A stretch of DNA of 64,000 bases, taken from positions 1-64,000 of the forward strand of contig DASYEE010000110.1 in NCBI GenBank assembly GCA_036499165.1, in the 5' to 3' direction. The notes beneath the pieces were generated by a model, which worked only from the letters and a program-made list of their open reading frames with translations, had not been told where the DNA came from and made no database searches. This document shows positions 7,712-15,204 of this stretch, in pieces (positions within the stretch are counted from its first letter, which is position 1; the number at the start of each line of letters is the position of its first letter). The position numbers were made by a program, and so were the translations under genes. Source of the DNA: Galbitalea sp036499165. GTDB taxonomy: Bacteria; Actinomycetota; Actinomycetes; Actinomycetales; Microbacteriaceae.

Positions 7712-8767
7712 GTGTCGGGTACCAATCCGGTCAAAACGAAGAGTGTGACAACCGTGGTCGACGAGCCACCGGGAGTGCCGCGGGAGCGGCGCCCCGGCTT
7801 CGCCGCACGGATCATCGGCAACCAGGCGTCGCTGCTGGTGATCGTGATCATCGTGATCGTGGTGTTGTTTGGCGTGCTCAACCCGATCTTCTTCTCGCTC
7901 GGCGTCGCGGGCAATATCCTCGTGCAATGGGCACCGATCGCGCTCATCGCGGTTGGTGAGACTTTCGTCATCGTGACGGGCGGGATCGATCTTTCGGTCG
8001 GTTCCACCCTCACGGTGTCGAGCGTCATCGCGGCCTTTGCCATGGCGGGGCTGACCGGGGCTGGATGGCCGGACTGGCTGACGCTGCTGATCGGCACCGT
8101 CGTCGCCGTTGGGCTTGGCGCTGTCGTCGGAACAATCAACCAGTTGCTCATCAACTTCGCGAAGCTGGTCCCGTTCGTCGCGACTCTTGCGACTCTTGGA
8201 GCGGGGGCCGGTGTCGCGGTCGTGCTCACCGGAGGCGGCCCGGTTGCCGGCGGTCCGCCGAGCGCCCAGGGGCTCGCTGTTCCATGGCTTGGACCATTGT
8301 CGTGGCCAGCGATCATCGTGATCGTGATCGTCGTGATCGCAGGTCTCTTTCTGCACAAGGCTCGATTTGGCCGGTACACCTTCGCGATCGGCGGCAACGC
8401 GTTCGCGGCGACGGCATCCGGCATCAGCGTGCGAAAACACGTCGCTAAGGTCTACACGCTGTCCGGGATGTTCGCGGGTGCCGCCGGTATGGTGCTCTAC
8501 CTCCAGCTCGGCTCGGGGTCGCCGAGCGCGGGCTACGGCGACGAGCTGATCGCCATCGCTGCGGTCGTCATCGGTGGCGCGAGCCTCGCCGGGGGAGCGG
8601 CCAACATCGGCGGCACCATTCTCGGCGCGCTTCTGCTGAGTACCCTCACCAGCGGTCTCATCATCATCAATGTCGACGCGAACTGGAACCAGATCGTCGT
8701 CGCCATCCTCATCGCTGCAGCGGCATCGCTGCAGGCACTGCGCGGTATCCACAGGAGAAAATCATGA
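7712..8767 (+). CDS. Sugar ABC transporter permease (RbsC-type)
   Basis: A 351-residue membrane protein with roughly ten hydrophobic helices, starting near residue 35, and the binding-protein-dependent permease pattern around residues 225-270 (ATASGISVRKHVAKVYTLSG). The GTG at 7712 follows AGGCGGGA and is preferred to an upstream TTG at 7682. Its TGA overlaps the ATG of the ATPase gene by four bases. As a single permease gene it would work as a homodimer with the neighbouring binding protein and ATPase. Confidence 0.92.
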   Translation: MSGTNPVKTKSVTTVVDEPPGVPRERRPGFAARIIGNQASLLVIVIIVIVVLFGVLNPIFFSLGVAGNILVQWAPIALIAVGETFVIVTGGIDLSVGSTLTVSSVIAAFAMAGLTGAGWPDWLTLLIGTVVAVGLGAVVGTINQLLINFAKLVPFVATLATLGAGAGVAVVLTGGGPVAGGPPSAQGLAVPWLGPLSWPAIIVIVIVVIAGLFLHKARFGRYTFAIGGNAFAATASGISVRKHVAKVYTLSGMFAGAAGMVLYLQLGSGSPSAGYGDELIAIAAVVIGGASLAGGAANIGGTILGALLLSTLTSGLIIINVDANWNQIVVAILIAAAASLQALRGIHRRKS

Positions 8768-9534
8768 CTCCACAAGCAACGCCCCTCTACCAGGTGCGCA
8801 ACATCGACAAGTTTTACGGAAACGTGATTGCGCTGGAGAACGTGAGCCTCGCGATCTATCCGGGCGAAGTGCTCGGCCTCGTTGGAGACAATGGTGCGGG
8901 AAAGTCGACTCTCGTGAAGGTGTTGTCCGGGGCCCATCAGCCCGACTCGGGTGAGATCTACCTCGAGGGCGAGCAGAAGCACTGGAAGGCGCCCCACGAC
9001 GTGCTCGAGGCAGGCATCGAGACGCTCTACCAGGACTCGGGGCTCGCCCCGAACCTGAGCGTGTCCTCGAATGTCTTCCTCGGTCGGGAGCTCGTCAAGA
9101 AGGGCGTTCTCGGCAAGCTCGGCTTTCTCGCGCAAAAGGAGATGGACACCACTGCCCACGCGGATCTCGAGCGGGTCGGCATCGGTGTCGCGTCATCCGA
9201 CCGGGCCGTAGCTCAGCTCTCGGGCGGCCAGCGCCAGGCCGTTGCGATCGGGCGGGCGGTCGCCTGGGCGCGGAAGGTCATCATCCTCGATGAGCCGACC
9301 AACCACCTCGGCGCCCGCCAGGCCAACGAAGTGCTGGATGTCATCAAGGCAGCGAAGGCCAAGAACCTGGGCGTCATCTTCATTTCGCACACGCTGCCCC
9401 ACGTTCTCCAGGTGACCGATCGCATCGTCGTTCTTCGGCTCGGCCGCATTGTGCGGGATGCCCCGACCTCGGAGTTCAATGCCGAGACCCTTCTCGGCAC
9501 CATCACCGGTCTCATCACGCAGGCCGAGTCGTGA
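8764..9534 (+). CDS. Sugar ABC transporter ATP-binding protein, single-domain
   Basis: A 256-residue ABC ATPase with Walker A at residues 41-49 (GDNGAGKST), signature LSGGQRQ at 152-158 and Walker B ending in D176-E177. Ribose-class ATPases (RbsA) usually fuse two ABC domains in about 500 residues. This one has a single domain, as in the FrcA fructose type, and should dimerise. The start overlaps the permease stop and its own stop overlaps the GTG of the ABM gene, so the four genes are tightly coupled. Confidence 0.92.
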   Translation: MTPQATPLYQVRNIDKFYGNVIALENVSLAIYPGEVLGLVGDNGAGKSTLVKVLSGAHQPDSGEIYLEGEQKHWKAPHDVLEAGIETLYQDSGLAPNLSVSSNVFLGRELVKKGVLGKLGFLAQKEMDTTAHADLERVGIGVASSDRAVAQLSGGQRQAVAIGRAVAWARKVIILDEPTNHLGARQANEVLDVIKAAKAKNLGVIFISHTLPHVLQVTDRIVVLRLGRIVRDAPTSEFNAETLLGTITGLITQAES

Positions 9535-9830
9535 GTGATGGCCGACGAATCCTGTACGCCGAGTTCACCGCTCTGCCGGGCAACGAAGAACGGGTCGCGG
9601 AGCTCGTGCGTGCCCTGAGCACGCGAGTTCGCGAGGAGCCCGGCAACCTGGCCTTCGCTGCACATCACAAGCGCGACGATCCGGCGCAGTTCTTCATCTA
9701 CGAGGAATACGTTGACGCCGATGCCTTTCGAGCGCATGTCGGCGCCGACTATGGGGCAACATTTAACAGCGAGCTCGTCGACCTCATTGAGGGCGACGGC
9801 TCTGCCCTCACCTGGCTCACCGCGCTCTAG
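9531..9830 (+). CDS. ABM-fold (dimeric alpha/beta barrel) small protein
   Basis: A 99-residue protein with the antibiotic-biosynthesis-monooxygenase fold: a first strand ILYAEF, a helix after LPGNEERVAELVRAL, and the FFIYEEYVDADAFRAH segment typical of the family. GTG at 9531 overlaps the ATPase stop codon (GTGA). Members of this fold range from oxygenases to non-oxidative enzymes such as LsrG isomerase, and the similar-sized RhaM sugar mutarotase shares the fold. Sandwiched between a sugar transporter and a sugar isomerase, a mutarotase or isomerase role is more likely than antibiotic synthesis. That is inference from context. Confidence 0.75.
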   Translation: MSDGRRILYAEFTALPGNEERVAELVRALSTRVREEPGNLAFAAHHKRDDPAQFFIYEEYVDADAFRAHVGADYGATFNSELVDLIEGDGSALTWLTAL

Positions 9831-9848
9831 AAGGAGACAACAGGCACC

Positions 9849-11087
9849 ATGGCGCGCCAATGGCAAAACACACCAGCTCACGAATCGTGGTTGCGCACTG
9901 AGGAGCTCGGTCTCCTCGACTTCGGGCGGGGAGTCGCGAGGGACGACGGCACGGCCGCCTGGCTCGACGACGACGGAGTGCCGGATGCCGGACACGCGAG
10001 CGAAACCTGGCTCACTGCCCGGATGGCGCACGTCTACTACCTCGGCAGCCTCCGCGGTGTTCCAGGCTGTTTGCCAATCGCTCGGCAGCTCATGCGCGGG
10101 CTCGACGGTGTCGTGCGCGACAGCGTGAATGGCGGGTGGGACACGGAGGTTCCCGCGACGGAGGGGACCGACAAGTCCGCATATGCGCACGCGTTCGTTG
10201 TGCTGGCAGGGGCAACCGGAACGATGGCCGGCGACATCGCGGCGCTGCGCGTGCTCGACGAGGCGCTCGAAGTTGTCGACGCTCAATTCTGGGAGCCGGA
10301 ATTCGGACTCTTCGCCGACACCTGGTCGCGTGACTGGAGCGCGAAAGACGGCTACCGCGGGGTGAACGCCAACATGCACATGGTCGAGGCGATGCTTGCC
10401 GCGAGCGACGCAACCGGGGAGCCGAAGTGGGCGTCGCGTGCGCTCGGGGTGTGCGAGTGGGTAGCGGCTCGAGCGCAGGGGAACGGCTGGCGCGTCCCAG
10501 AACACTTCGACGCGGGCTGGGTTGCGGATCTGGAGTTCAATCGCGAGCATCCTGCTGACCAGTTCAAGCCGTACGGCGCGACCGTCGGCCACGCCTTTGA
10601 GTGGTCGCGGCTGATGATGCAGGCGTCGACGCTGGCGAGCGACCCGTCGCCGCTCGTTGCGGCAGCCAGGGCCCTGTTCGCCGGGGCGGTGCGCGATGGC
10701 TGGGCGCCGGACGGGCAGCCGGGATTCGTCTACACGACAGACTGGTCGGGCGCGCCCATCGTGTCCGACAGGTTGCACTGGGTCGCCGCCGAGGCGATCG
10801 GTGCCGCCGCCGTCCTTACTGCGGCGTTTCCCGAGGGCGGCACGGGCGAGGCATCCTATTCAGACCTGTACGCGGACTGGTGGGATTACGTCGCCCAGTA
10901 CGTCGTCGATCGCGAGCGCGGCTCGTGGCGGCACCAGTTGGATGCGAACAACGATCCAGCGTCGAGCGTGTGGGACGGAAAGCCGGACATCTACCACGCC
11001 TACCAGGCCGTGCTGATCAGCCAGCTGCCAACCTCCACCAGCATTGCGCGAGCTATCGCCGACGGTGACAAGAAGGAATGGGCGTAG
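9849..11087 (+). CDS. AGE-family aldose-ketose isomerase (mannose or sulfoquinovose isomerase type)
   Basis: A 412-residue (alpha/alpha)6-barrel enzyme of the N-acylglucosamine 2-epimerase family. Conserved positions equivalent to the YihS/mannose isomerase active site are visible: R58 (TARMAH), N175 and H177 (VNANMHMVEA), H248 and E251 with R254 (GHAFEWSRL), and a late histidine near 387 (DIYHAYQ). The pairing with a PfkB kinase fits isomerisation of an aldose to a ketose that is then phosphorylated: mannose to fructose, or sulfoquinovose to sulfofructose. No sulfolactaldehyde reductase or aldolase is next to it, which makes the sulfosugar route incomplete here. RBS GAAGGAG precedes the ATG. 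Last gene of the operon, ending in a terminator. Confidence 0.82.
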   Translation: MARQWQNTPAHESWLRTEELGLLDFGRGVARDDGTAAWLDDDGVPDAGHASETWLTARMAHVYYLGSLRGVPGCLPIARQLMRGLDGVVRDSVNGGWDTEVPATEGTDKSAYAHAFVVLAGATGTMAGDIAALRVLDEALEVVDAQFWEPEFGLFADTWSRDWSAKDGYRGVNANMHMVEAMLAASDATGEPKWASRALGVCEWVAARAQGNGWRVPEHFDAGWVADLEFNREHPADQFKPYGATVGHAFEWSRLMMQASTLASDPSPLVAAARALFAGAVRDGWAPDGQPGFVYTTDWSGAPIVSDRLHWVAAEAIGAAAVLTAAFPEGGTGEASYSDLYADWWDYVAQYVVDRERGSWRHQLDANNDPASSVWDGKPDIYHAYQAVLISQLPTSTSIARAIADGDKKEWA

Positions 11088-11096
11088 CGCCCTTTT
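11080..11096 (+). terminator. Compact intrinsic terminator overlapping a stop codon
   Basis: GGGCG and CGCCC form a five-pair stem around the three-base loop TAG, followed by TTTT. The loop is the stop codon of the AGE isomerase gene itself, so the final coding bases double as the terminator stem. Confidence 0.65.
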
Positions 11097-11190
11097 CGTT
11101 GTAGTCTGTAGGGCTGCGCGGCAAGTCGCGCAGCGATTGACAATTCAACAGCGTGCGATAGCGACCCAGTTCTGTGACGGACTGACGCAT

Positions 11191-11561
11191 GGGGATGATC
11201 GGTTTCGACATTGCCTGCAAAACTGCGAGAAGCGGGTCGAGGATGCAGGGTTATCTCGTTAACGCCACCTGCAAAATATAAGTGCCAATAAATCACGCAC
11301 TGACTTCGCCCTCGCTGCCTAAGCGAGCGCACTAAGGAGTCTGTCGGTCCGGGGATGCTCTCTACCCGGGTTCCGGCATTAGCTAGAGAGATTGCTGCGT
11401 AGTTACGTCTGAGGGCTATGCGGGACTTGAACTCAGGCTGGGCTCGTTGACCTAGATGCTTGTGGCAAAGGTCAGAGCCGAGTAGAACGCCTTCACAAGC
11501 TACGCCCGTAGAAGGCGCAGGATTACAGCAGTGGACGGGGGTTCAATTCCCCCCATCTCCA
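11191..11561 (+). ncRNA. ssrA: Transfer-messenger RNA (tmRNA, SsrA)
   Basis: The 5' end GGGGATGATCGGTTTCGAC is the standard bacterial tmRNA start. The 3' end has the T-arm with GGTTCAATTCC and an acceptor strand CATCTCC that pairs with the 5' GGGGATG, then A as discriminator at 11561. CC follows but the terminal A is not encoded, so CCA is completed after transcription. A tag reading frame begins at 11284. The RNA rescues stalled ribosomes together with SmpB (4062-4538) and marks the unfinished protein for degradation. Confidence 0.96.
11284..11322 (+). other. tmRNA proteolysis tag reading frame
   Basis: From the GCC resume codon the frame reads ANKSRTDFALAA and stops at TAA (11320-11322). 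With the alanine charged on tmRNA the added peptide is A-ANKSRTDFALAA. It ends in the Leu-Ala-Ala degron read by ClpXP-type proteases and differs from the usual actinobacterial ANSKRTDFALAA by an exchange of K and S. Confidence 0.93.
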
Positions 11562-11722
11562 CCTGTCGGTTGCTATCGCACGTTGTTGGTCGAATCGTCG
11601 ACTTCACGGCACCAGTGCTCACCCTCGCCCGCTAAGTTCACCCGTTTTGGGTGCGGGGCCGGGTGGCACAGTGGAAGCATCCCGGGGTGGTCCCGCGGTG
11701 TTTGCAGCCAAGGCGGCCGACT

Positions 11723-12655
11723 GTGTCACACGAATCTCTTCTCGCATCATGGCGCGAGGGTGGGACGACTGACGCCATCACCGACTTCGTGCGGCGCGTG
11801 GCCGAGCCGGGGCCTGCCGCGATCCCCCTCGAAGAACGTGTCGCGGTGTTCGACAACGACGGGACGCTCTGGACAGAGAAACCGATGCCGACACAGCTGC
11901 ACTTCGTCGTGTTGCAGTGGGCGGAGGCGGTGAAGGCCGATCCGTCGCTGGCGAATGTGCAGCCGTACAAGGCAGCGGCTTCCCGCGATTTCGGCTGGCT
12001 GGGTGCCGCAGTCGATAAGCATTACGAGGGCGATGACGACGACCTGAAGACCATCATCGGTGCTCTCGTGCGATCGACGGCCGGACTATCGGTCGAGGCA
12101 TACGCTGCGGTGGTCGACGAGTTCTTTCGCGATGCTCTTCACCTGACGCTCGGTCGCCCGTACAGCGAGGTCGTCTACCAGCCGATGGTCGAGCTGCTCC
12201 GATACCTCGACGCGAACGGCTTCACCTCGTACATCGTCTCCGGGGGAGAGCGGGACTTCATGCGGCCGATGACGATGTCCAATTACGGCATCCCTCCGGA
12301 GCGCGTAATCGGGTCGGCGTTCGGAATGACCTTCGAGGACGGCGACGTGCGCTACAGCACGGCGCTGTCCTTCTTCGATGACGGACCGGAGAAGCCCGTG
12401 CGCATCTGGACGCGGATTGGGCGTAGGCCACTCCTGGCTGTCGGCAATTCCAACGGCGACATTCCGATGCTGCAGTACGTGCAGAAGAACCCGCTGAGCC
12501 TCAGCCTGCTGATCCGTCACGACGACGACACGGGTCGCGGCGATGAGCCGTACGACAGGGGAGCGGAGAAGGCTCTCGTGGACGAGGGCTTCACGGTCGT
12601 CTCCGTTAAGGATGACTGGTCGGCGGTCTTCCCGCCGGTTTCGGCTGACACATGA
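11723..12655 (+). CDS. HAD-superfamily hydrolase
   Basis: A 310-residue haloacid-dehalogenase-type phosphohydrolase. Motif I is FDNDGTLW with the nucleophile and acid at D44 and D46; motif II is the S in YIVSGGERDF; the Mg-binding motif IV is GNSNGDIPML. The large insert between motifs I and II is a helical cap domain, as in phosphoserine-phosphatase-like members. GTG at 11723 follows AAGGCGG. No signal peptide is visible. It is the first gene of an apparent operon with a sulfatase and its activating enzyme, so a small phosphorylated or sulfated metabolite is a reasonable substrate; the exact one is unknown. Confidence 0.82.
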   Translation: MSHESLLASWREGGTTDAITDFVRRVAEPGPAAIPLEERVAVFDNDGTLWTEKPMPTQLHFVVLQWAEAVKADPSLANVQPYKAAASRDFGWLGAAVDKHYEGDDDDLKTIIGALVRSTAGLSVEAYAAVVDEFFRDALHLTLGRPYSEVVYQPMVELLRYLDANGFTSYIVSGGERDFMRPMTMSNYGIPPERVIGSAFGMTFEDGDVRYSTALSFFDDGPEKPVRIWTRIGRRPLLAVGNSNGDIPMLQYVQKNPLSLSLLIRHDDDTGRGDEPYDRGAEKALVDEGFTVVSVKDDWSAVFPPVSADT

Positions 12656-12692
12656 CCACAAACACAGTGACGCGAACGACAAAGGAGAAATA

Positions 12693-14234
12693 ATGCCAAA
12701 CGGTAAACCAAACATCCTCGTGATCTGGGGCGACGACATCGGGATCACGAACCTGAGCGCGTACAGCGATGGACTCATGGGATATCGCACCCCCAACATC
12801 GATCGCATTGCAGATGAGGGCATGCGGTTCACGGACTCCTACGGCGAGCAGAGCTGCACAGCAGGCCGATCATCCTTCATTACGGGCCAGAGCGTATTCC
12901 GCACCGGTCTCAGCAAGGTTGGCATACCAGGAGCTGACGTCGGTCTGCAGCCGGAGGATGTGACGATTGCGGAGCTGCTGAAGCCGCTCGGTTACGCAAC
13001 CGGGCAGTTCGGGAAGAATCACCTCGGCGACAAGAACATCTACCTTCCAACGGCGCACGGGTTCGATGAGTTCTACGGCAACCTCTACCACCTGAACGCG
13101 GAAGAGGAGCCGGAGGCGGTCAACTGGCCGTCGCAGGAGGAGTTCCCGGAGTTCAACTTGCGTGCGCGACCGCGGGGGGTCATCCACTCCTGGGCGACGG
13201 ACGAGGATGACGACACGGAACAAGGCCGCTACGGTCGCGTCGGGAAGCAGAAAATCGAGGACACCGGTCCGCTCACGAAGAAGCGGATGGAAGGTATCGA
13301 CGACGAGTTCGCGTCGGCCGCGCAGGACTTCATCTCCCGCCAGGTCGAATCGGACAAGCCATTCTTCGTCTGGATGAACACAACGCACATGCATTTCCGC
13401 ACCCACCCGAAGCCCGAGAGCATCGGGCAGGCCGGGCGCTGGCAGTCGCAGTATCACGACGTCATGATCGACCACGACAAGGTGGTCGGAACCTTGCTCG
13501 ACCAGCTCGACGAACTCGGGATCGCCGACGACACGATCGTGATCTACTCCACGGACAACGGCCCGCACATGAACACGTGGCCAGACGGCGGGATGACACC
13601 ATTCCGCAGCGAGAAGAACACCAACTGGGAGGGTGCGTTCCGGATCCCGGAAATGATCCGGTGGCCCGGCCACATTGCTGCTGGAGTGGTGTCGAACGAG
13701 ATCATCCAGCATCACGACTGGCTGCCAACCTTCCTGGCGGCGGCGGGCGACATGACGACGGTCGAAGAGTTGAAGACCGGCAAATCCATCGGTGGCAAGG
13801 ATTACAAGGTGCACATCGACGGCTACAACCTACTGCCGTACCTCACCGGCGAGGTGGAGAAGAGTCCGCGCCCCGGCCTTGTCTACTTTTCCGATGACGG
13901 TGACGTGCTGGCAATCCGGTTCGACAATTGGAAGGTCGTTTTCATGGAGCAGCGAATCGATGGGACGCTCCAGATCTGGGCGGAGCCCTTCGTCGAGCTG
14001 CGGGTGCCGTTGTTGTTCAACCTGCGCACCGACCCGTTCGAGCGCGGGCGGATCACGTCGAACACCTACTACGACTGGCTTTTCGAGAACGACTACCTCA
14101 TGTTTGCTGCGCAGTCGCTGATGGCCCAGTTCCTCGCAACGTTCGAGGAATGGCCTCCCCGGCAGAAGGCAGCGAGTTTTAACATCAGTCAAACGATGGC
14201 GAAGCTCGAGGCGTTCCTCGGCGGCGCGGACTAG
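12693..14234 (+). CDS. Type I sulfatase (arylsulfatase-like), cytosolic
   Basis: A 513-residue alkaline-phosphatase-fold enzyme that hydrolyses sulfate esters (a phosphonate hydrolase or phosphodiesterase variant cannot be excluded). Metal ligands are D14-D15 (IWGDDIG) and the later DNG (STDNGPH). The cysteine converted to formylglycine is C55 in CTAGR, where alanine replaces the proline of the CxPxR motif. The GKNHLGD segment is the second sulfatase signature. ATG at 12693 has a strong RBS (AAAGGAG). There is no signal peptide, so it acts inside the cell. The activating FGE gene starts eight bases after its stop codon. Confidence 0.9.
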   Translation: MPNGKPNILVIWGDDIGITNLSAYSDGLMGYRTPNIDRIADEGMRFTDSYGEQSCTAGRSSFITGQSVFRTGLSKVGIPGADVGLQPEDVTIAELLKPLGYATGQFGKNHLGDKNIYLPTAHGFDEFYGNLYHLNAEEEPEAVNWPSQEEFPEFNLRARPRGVIHSWATDEDDDTEQGRYGRVGKQKIEDTGPLTKKRMEGIDDEFASAAQDFISRQVESDKPFFVWMNTTHMHFRTHPKPESIGQAGRWQSQYHDVMIDHDKVVGTLLDQLDELGIADDTIVIYSTDNGPHMNTWPDGGMTPFRSEKNTNWEGAFRIPEMIRWPGHIAAGVVSNEIIQHHDWLPTFLAAAGDMTTVEELKTGKSIGGKDYKVHIDGYNLLPYLTGEVEKSPRPGLVYFSDDGDVLAIRFDNWKVVFMEQRIDGTLQIWAEPFVELRVPLLFNLRTDPFERGRITSNTYYDWLFENDYLMFAAQSLMAQFLATFEEWPPRQKAASFNISQTMAKLEAFLGGAD

Positions 14235-14241
14235 GGGCGTC

Positions 14242-15189
14242 GTGAGCGTCGCTGCTGGCGTCATCGCGAAGGCACGGCCGTCCGAAACCGTGTGGATCGG
14301 AGGGGGCGAATTCGCGATGGGCTCGGACGACCACTATCCGGAGGAGCGCCCGGCCCACCGCGTCAGCGTCGATGGGTTCTGGCTCTCCCGCACAGCGGTT
14401 ACGAACCGCGAGTACGCGGCATTCGTGAGCGCAACCAGATACCAGACGGTGGCAGAGCGCCCGCTCGATGCGACCCAGTTTCCTGGTGCGCCCGAGGAGA
14501 ATCTCGTTCCCGGGTCCATGGTCTTCACGGGTACGTCCGGTCCCGTGGACCTGCGGCACCTGAGCCAGTGGTGGGCGTGGACGCCGGGCGCGAACTGGCG
14601 ACGACCGTTCGGTCCCGGATCCTCGATCGGTAACCGAGCCGAGCATCCGGTAGTCCACGTCGCATACGAGGACGCTCTGGCCTACGCGGAGTGGACAGGG
14701 TCGCGCCTCCCGACCGAGGCCGAATGGGAATTCGCCGCCCGTGGTGGCCGCGACGGCCTGCAGTTCACCTGGGGAAACGAGCCGGAACCGCAGGGAAAGC
14801 GCCTTGCGAACTACTGGCATGGCGAGTTTCCCTGGCGTGCGCAGGCGGGCTACGGCTCGACGGCGCCCGTGGGATCGTTCCCGGCCAACGATTTCGGACT
14901 CTACGACATGGCAGGCAACGTTTGGGAGTGGACGGCCGACTGGTACGAGGCGCACGACTCAGCGCCCGGATGCTGCATGCCAGACAACCCGCGCGGCGGC
15001 ACGGAAGCCTCGAGCATCGACCCTGCCGAGCAGTTCGCGGTACCCCGCAAAGTCGTGAAGGGCGGCTCGTTCCTCTGTGCGGACAGCTACTGTCAGCGCT
15101 ACCGCCCGGCCGCGCGCCGCGCCCAGATGGTCGACACCGGGATGAGCCATGTCGGATTCCGCTGCGCGCGCGACGAGCGCACGGCCTAG
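14242..15189 (+). CDS. Formylglycine-generating enzyme (SUMF1/FGE family)
   Basis: A 315-residue copper- and oxygen-dependent enzyme that converts the sulfatase cysteine to formylglycine. The family pattern is clear: VWIGGGEFAMGSDD near the start, RLPTEAEWEFAARGG and NVWEWTADWY in the middle, and KGGSFLCADSYCQRYRPAAR near the end. The active-site cysteine pair C279 and C284 is present, which marks a true FGE rather than a catalytically inert relative. GTG at 14242 follows AGGGG. It has no signal peptide and directly follows the sulfatase, its obvious client. Confidence 0.92.
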   Translation: MSVAAGVIAKARPSETVWIGGGEFAMGSDDHYPEERPAHRVSVDGFWLSRTAVTNREYAAFVSATRYQTVAERPLDATQFPGAPEENLVPGSMVFTGTSGPVDLRHLSQWWAWTPGANWRRPFGPGSSIGNRAEHPVVHVAYEDALAYAEWTGSRLPTEAEWEFAARGGRDGLQFTWGNEPEPQGKRLANYWHGEFPWRAQAGYGSTAPVGSFPANDFGLYDMAGNVWEWTADWYEAHDSAPGCCMPDNPRGGTEASSIDPAEQFAVPRKVVKGGSFLCADSYCQRYRPAARRAQMVDTGMSHVGFRCARDERTA

Positions 15190-15204
15190 GAACGCAGGCC
15201 GTCG

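Noticed and set aside
11640..11712. A tRNA-like stretch (GGCCGGGTGGCACAG...)
   Set aside because: The start recalls a tRNA D-arm, but no matching acceptor or T-arm follows; not a tRNA.
11564..11722. Possible attachment site or island boundary after the 3' end of ssrA
   Set aside because: tmRNA genes are known integration targets, but I found no repeat of the ssrA 3' end within the window and no integrase gene, so there is no direct support.
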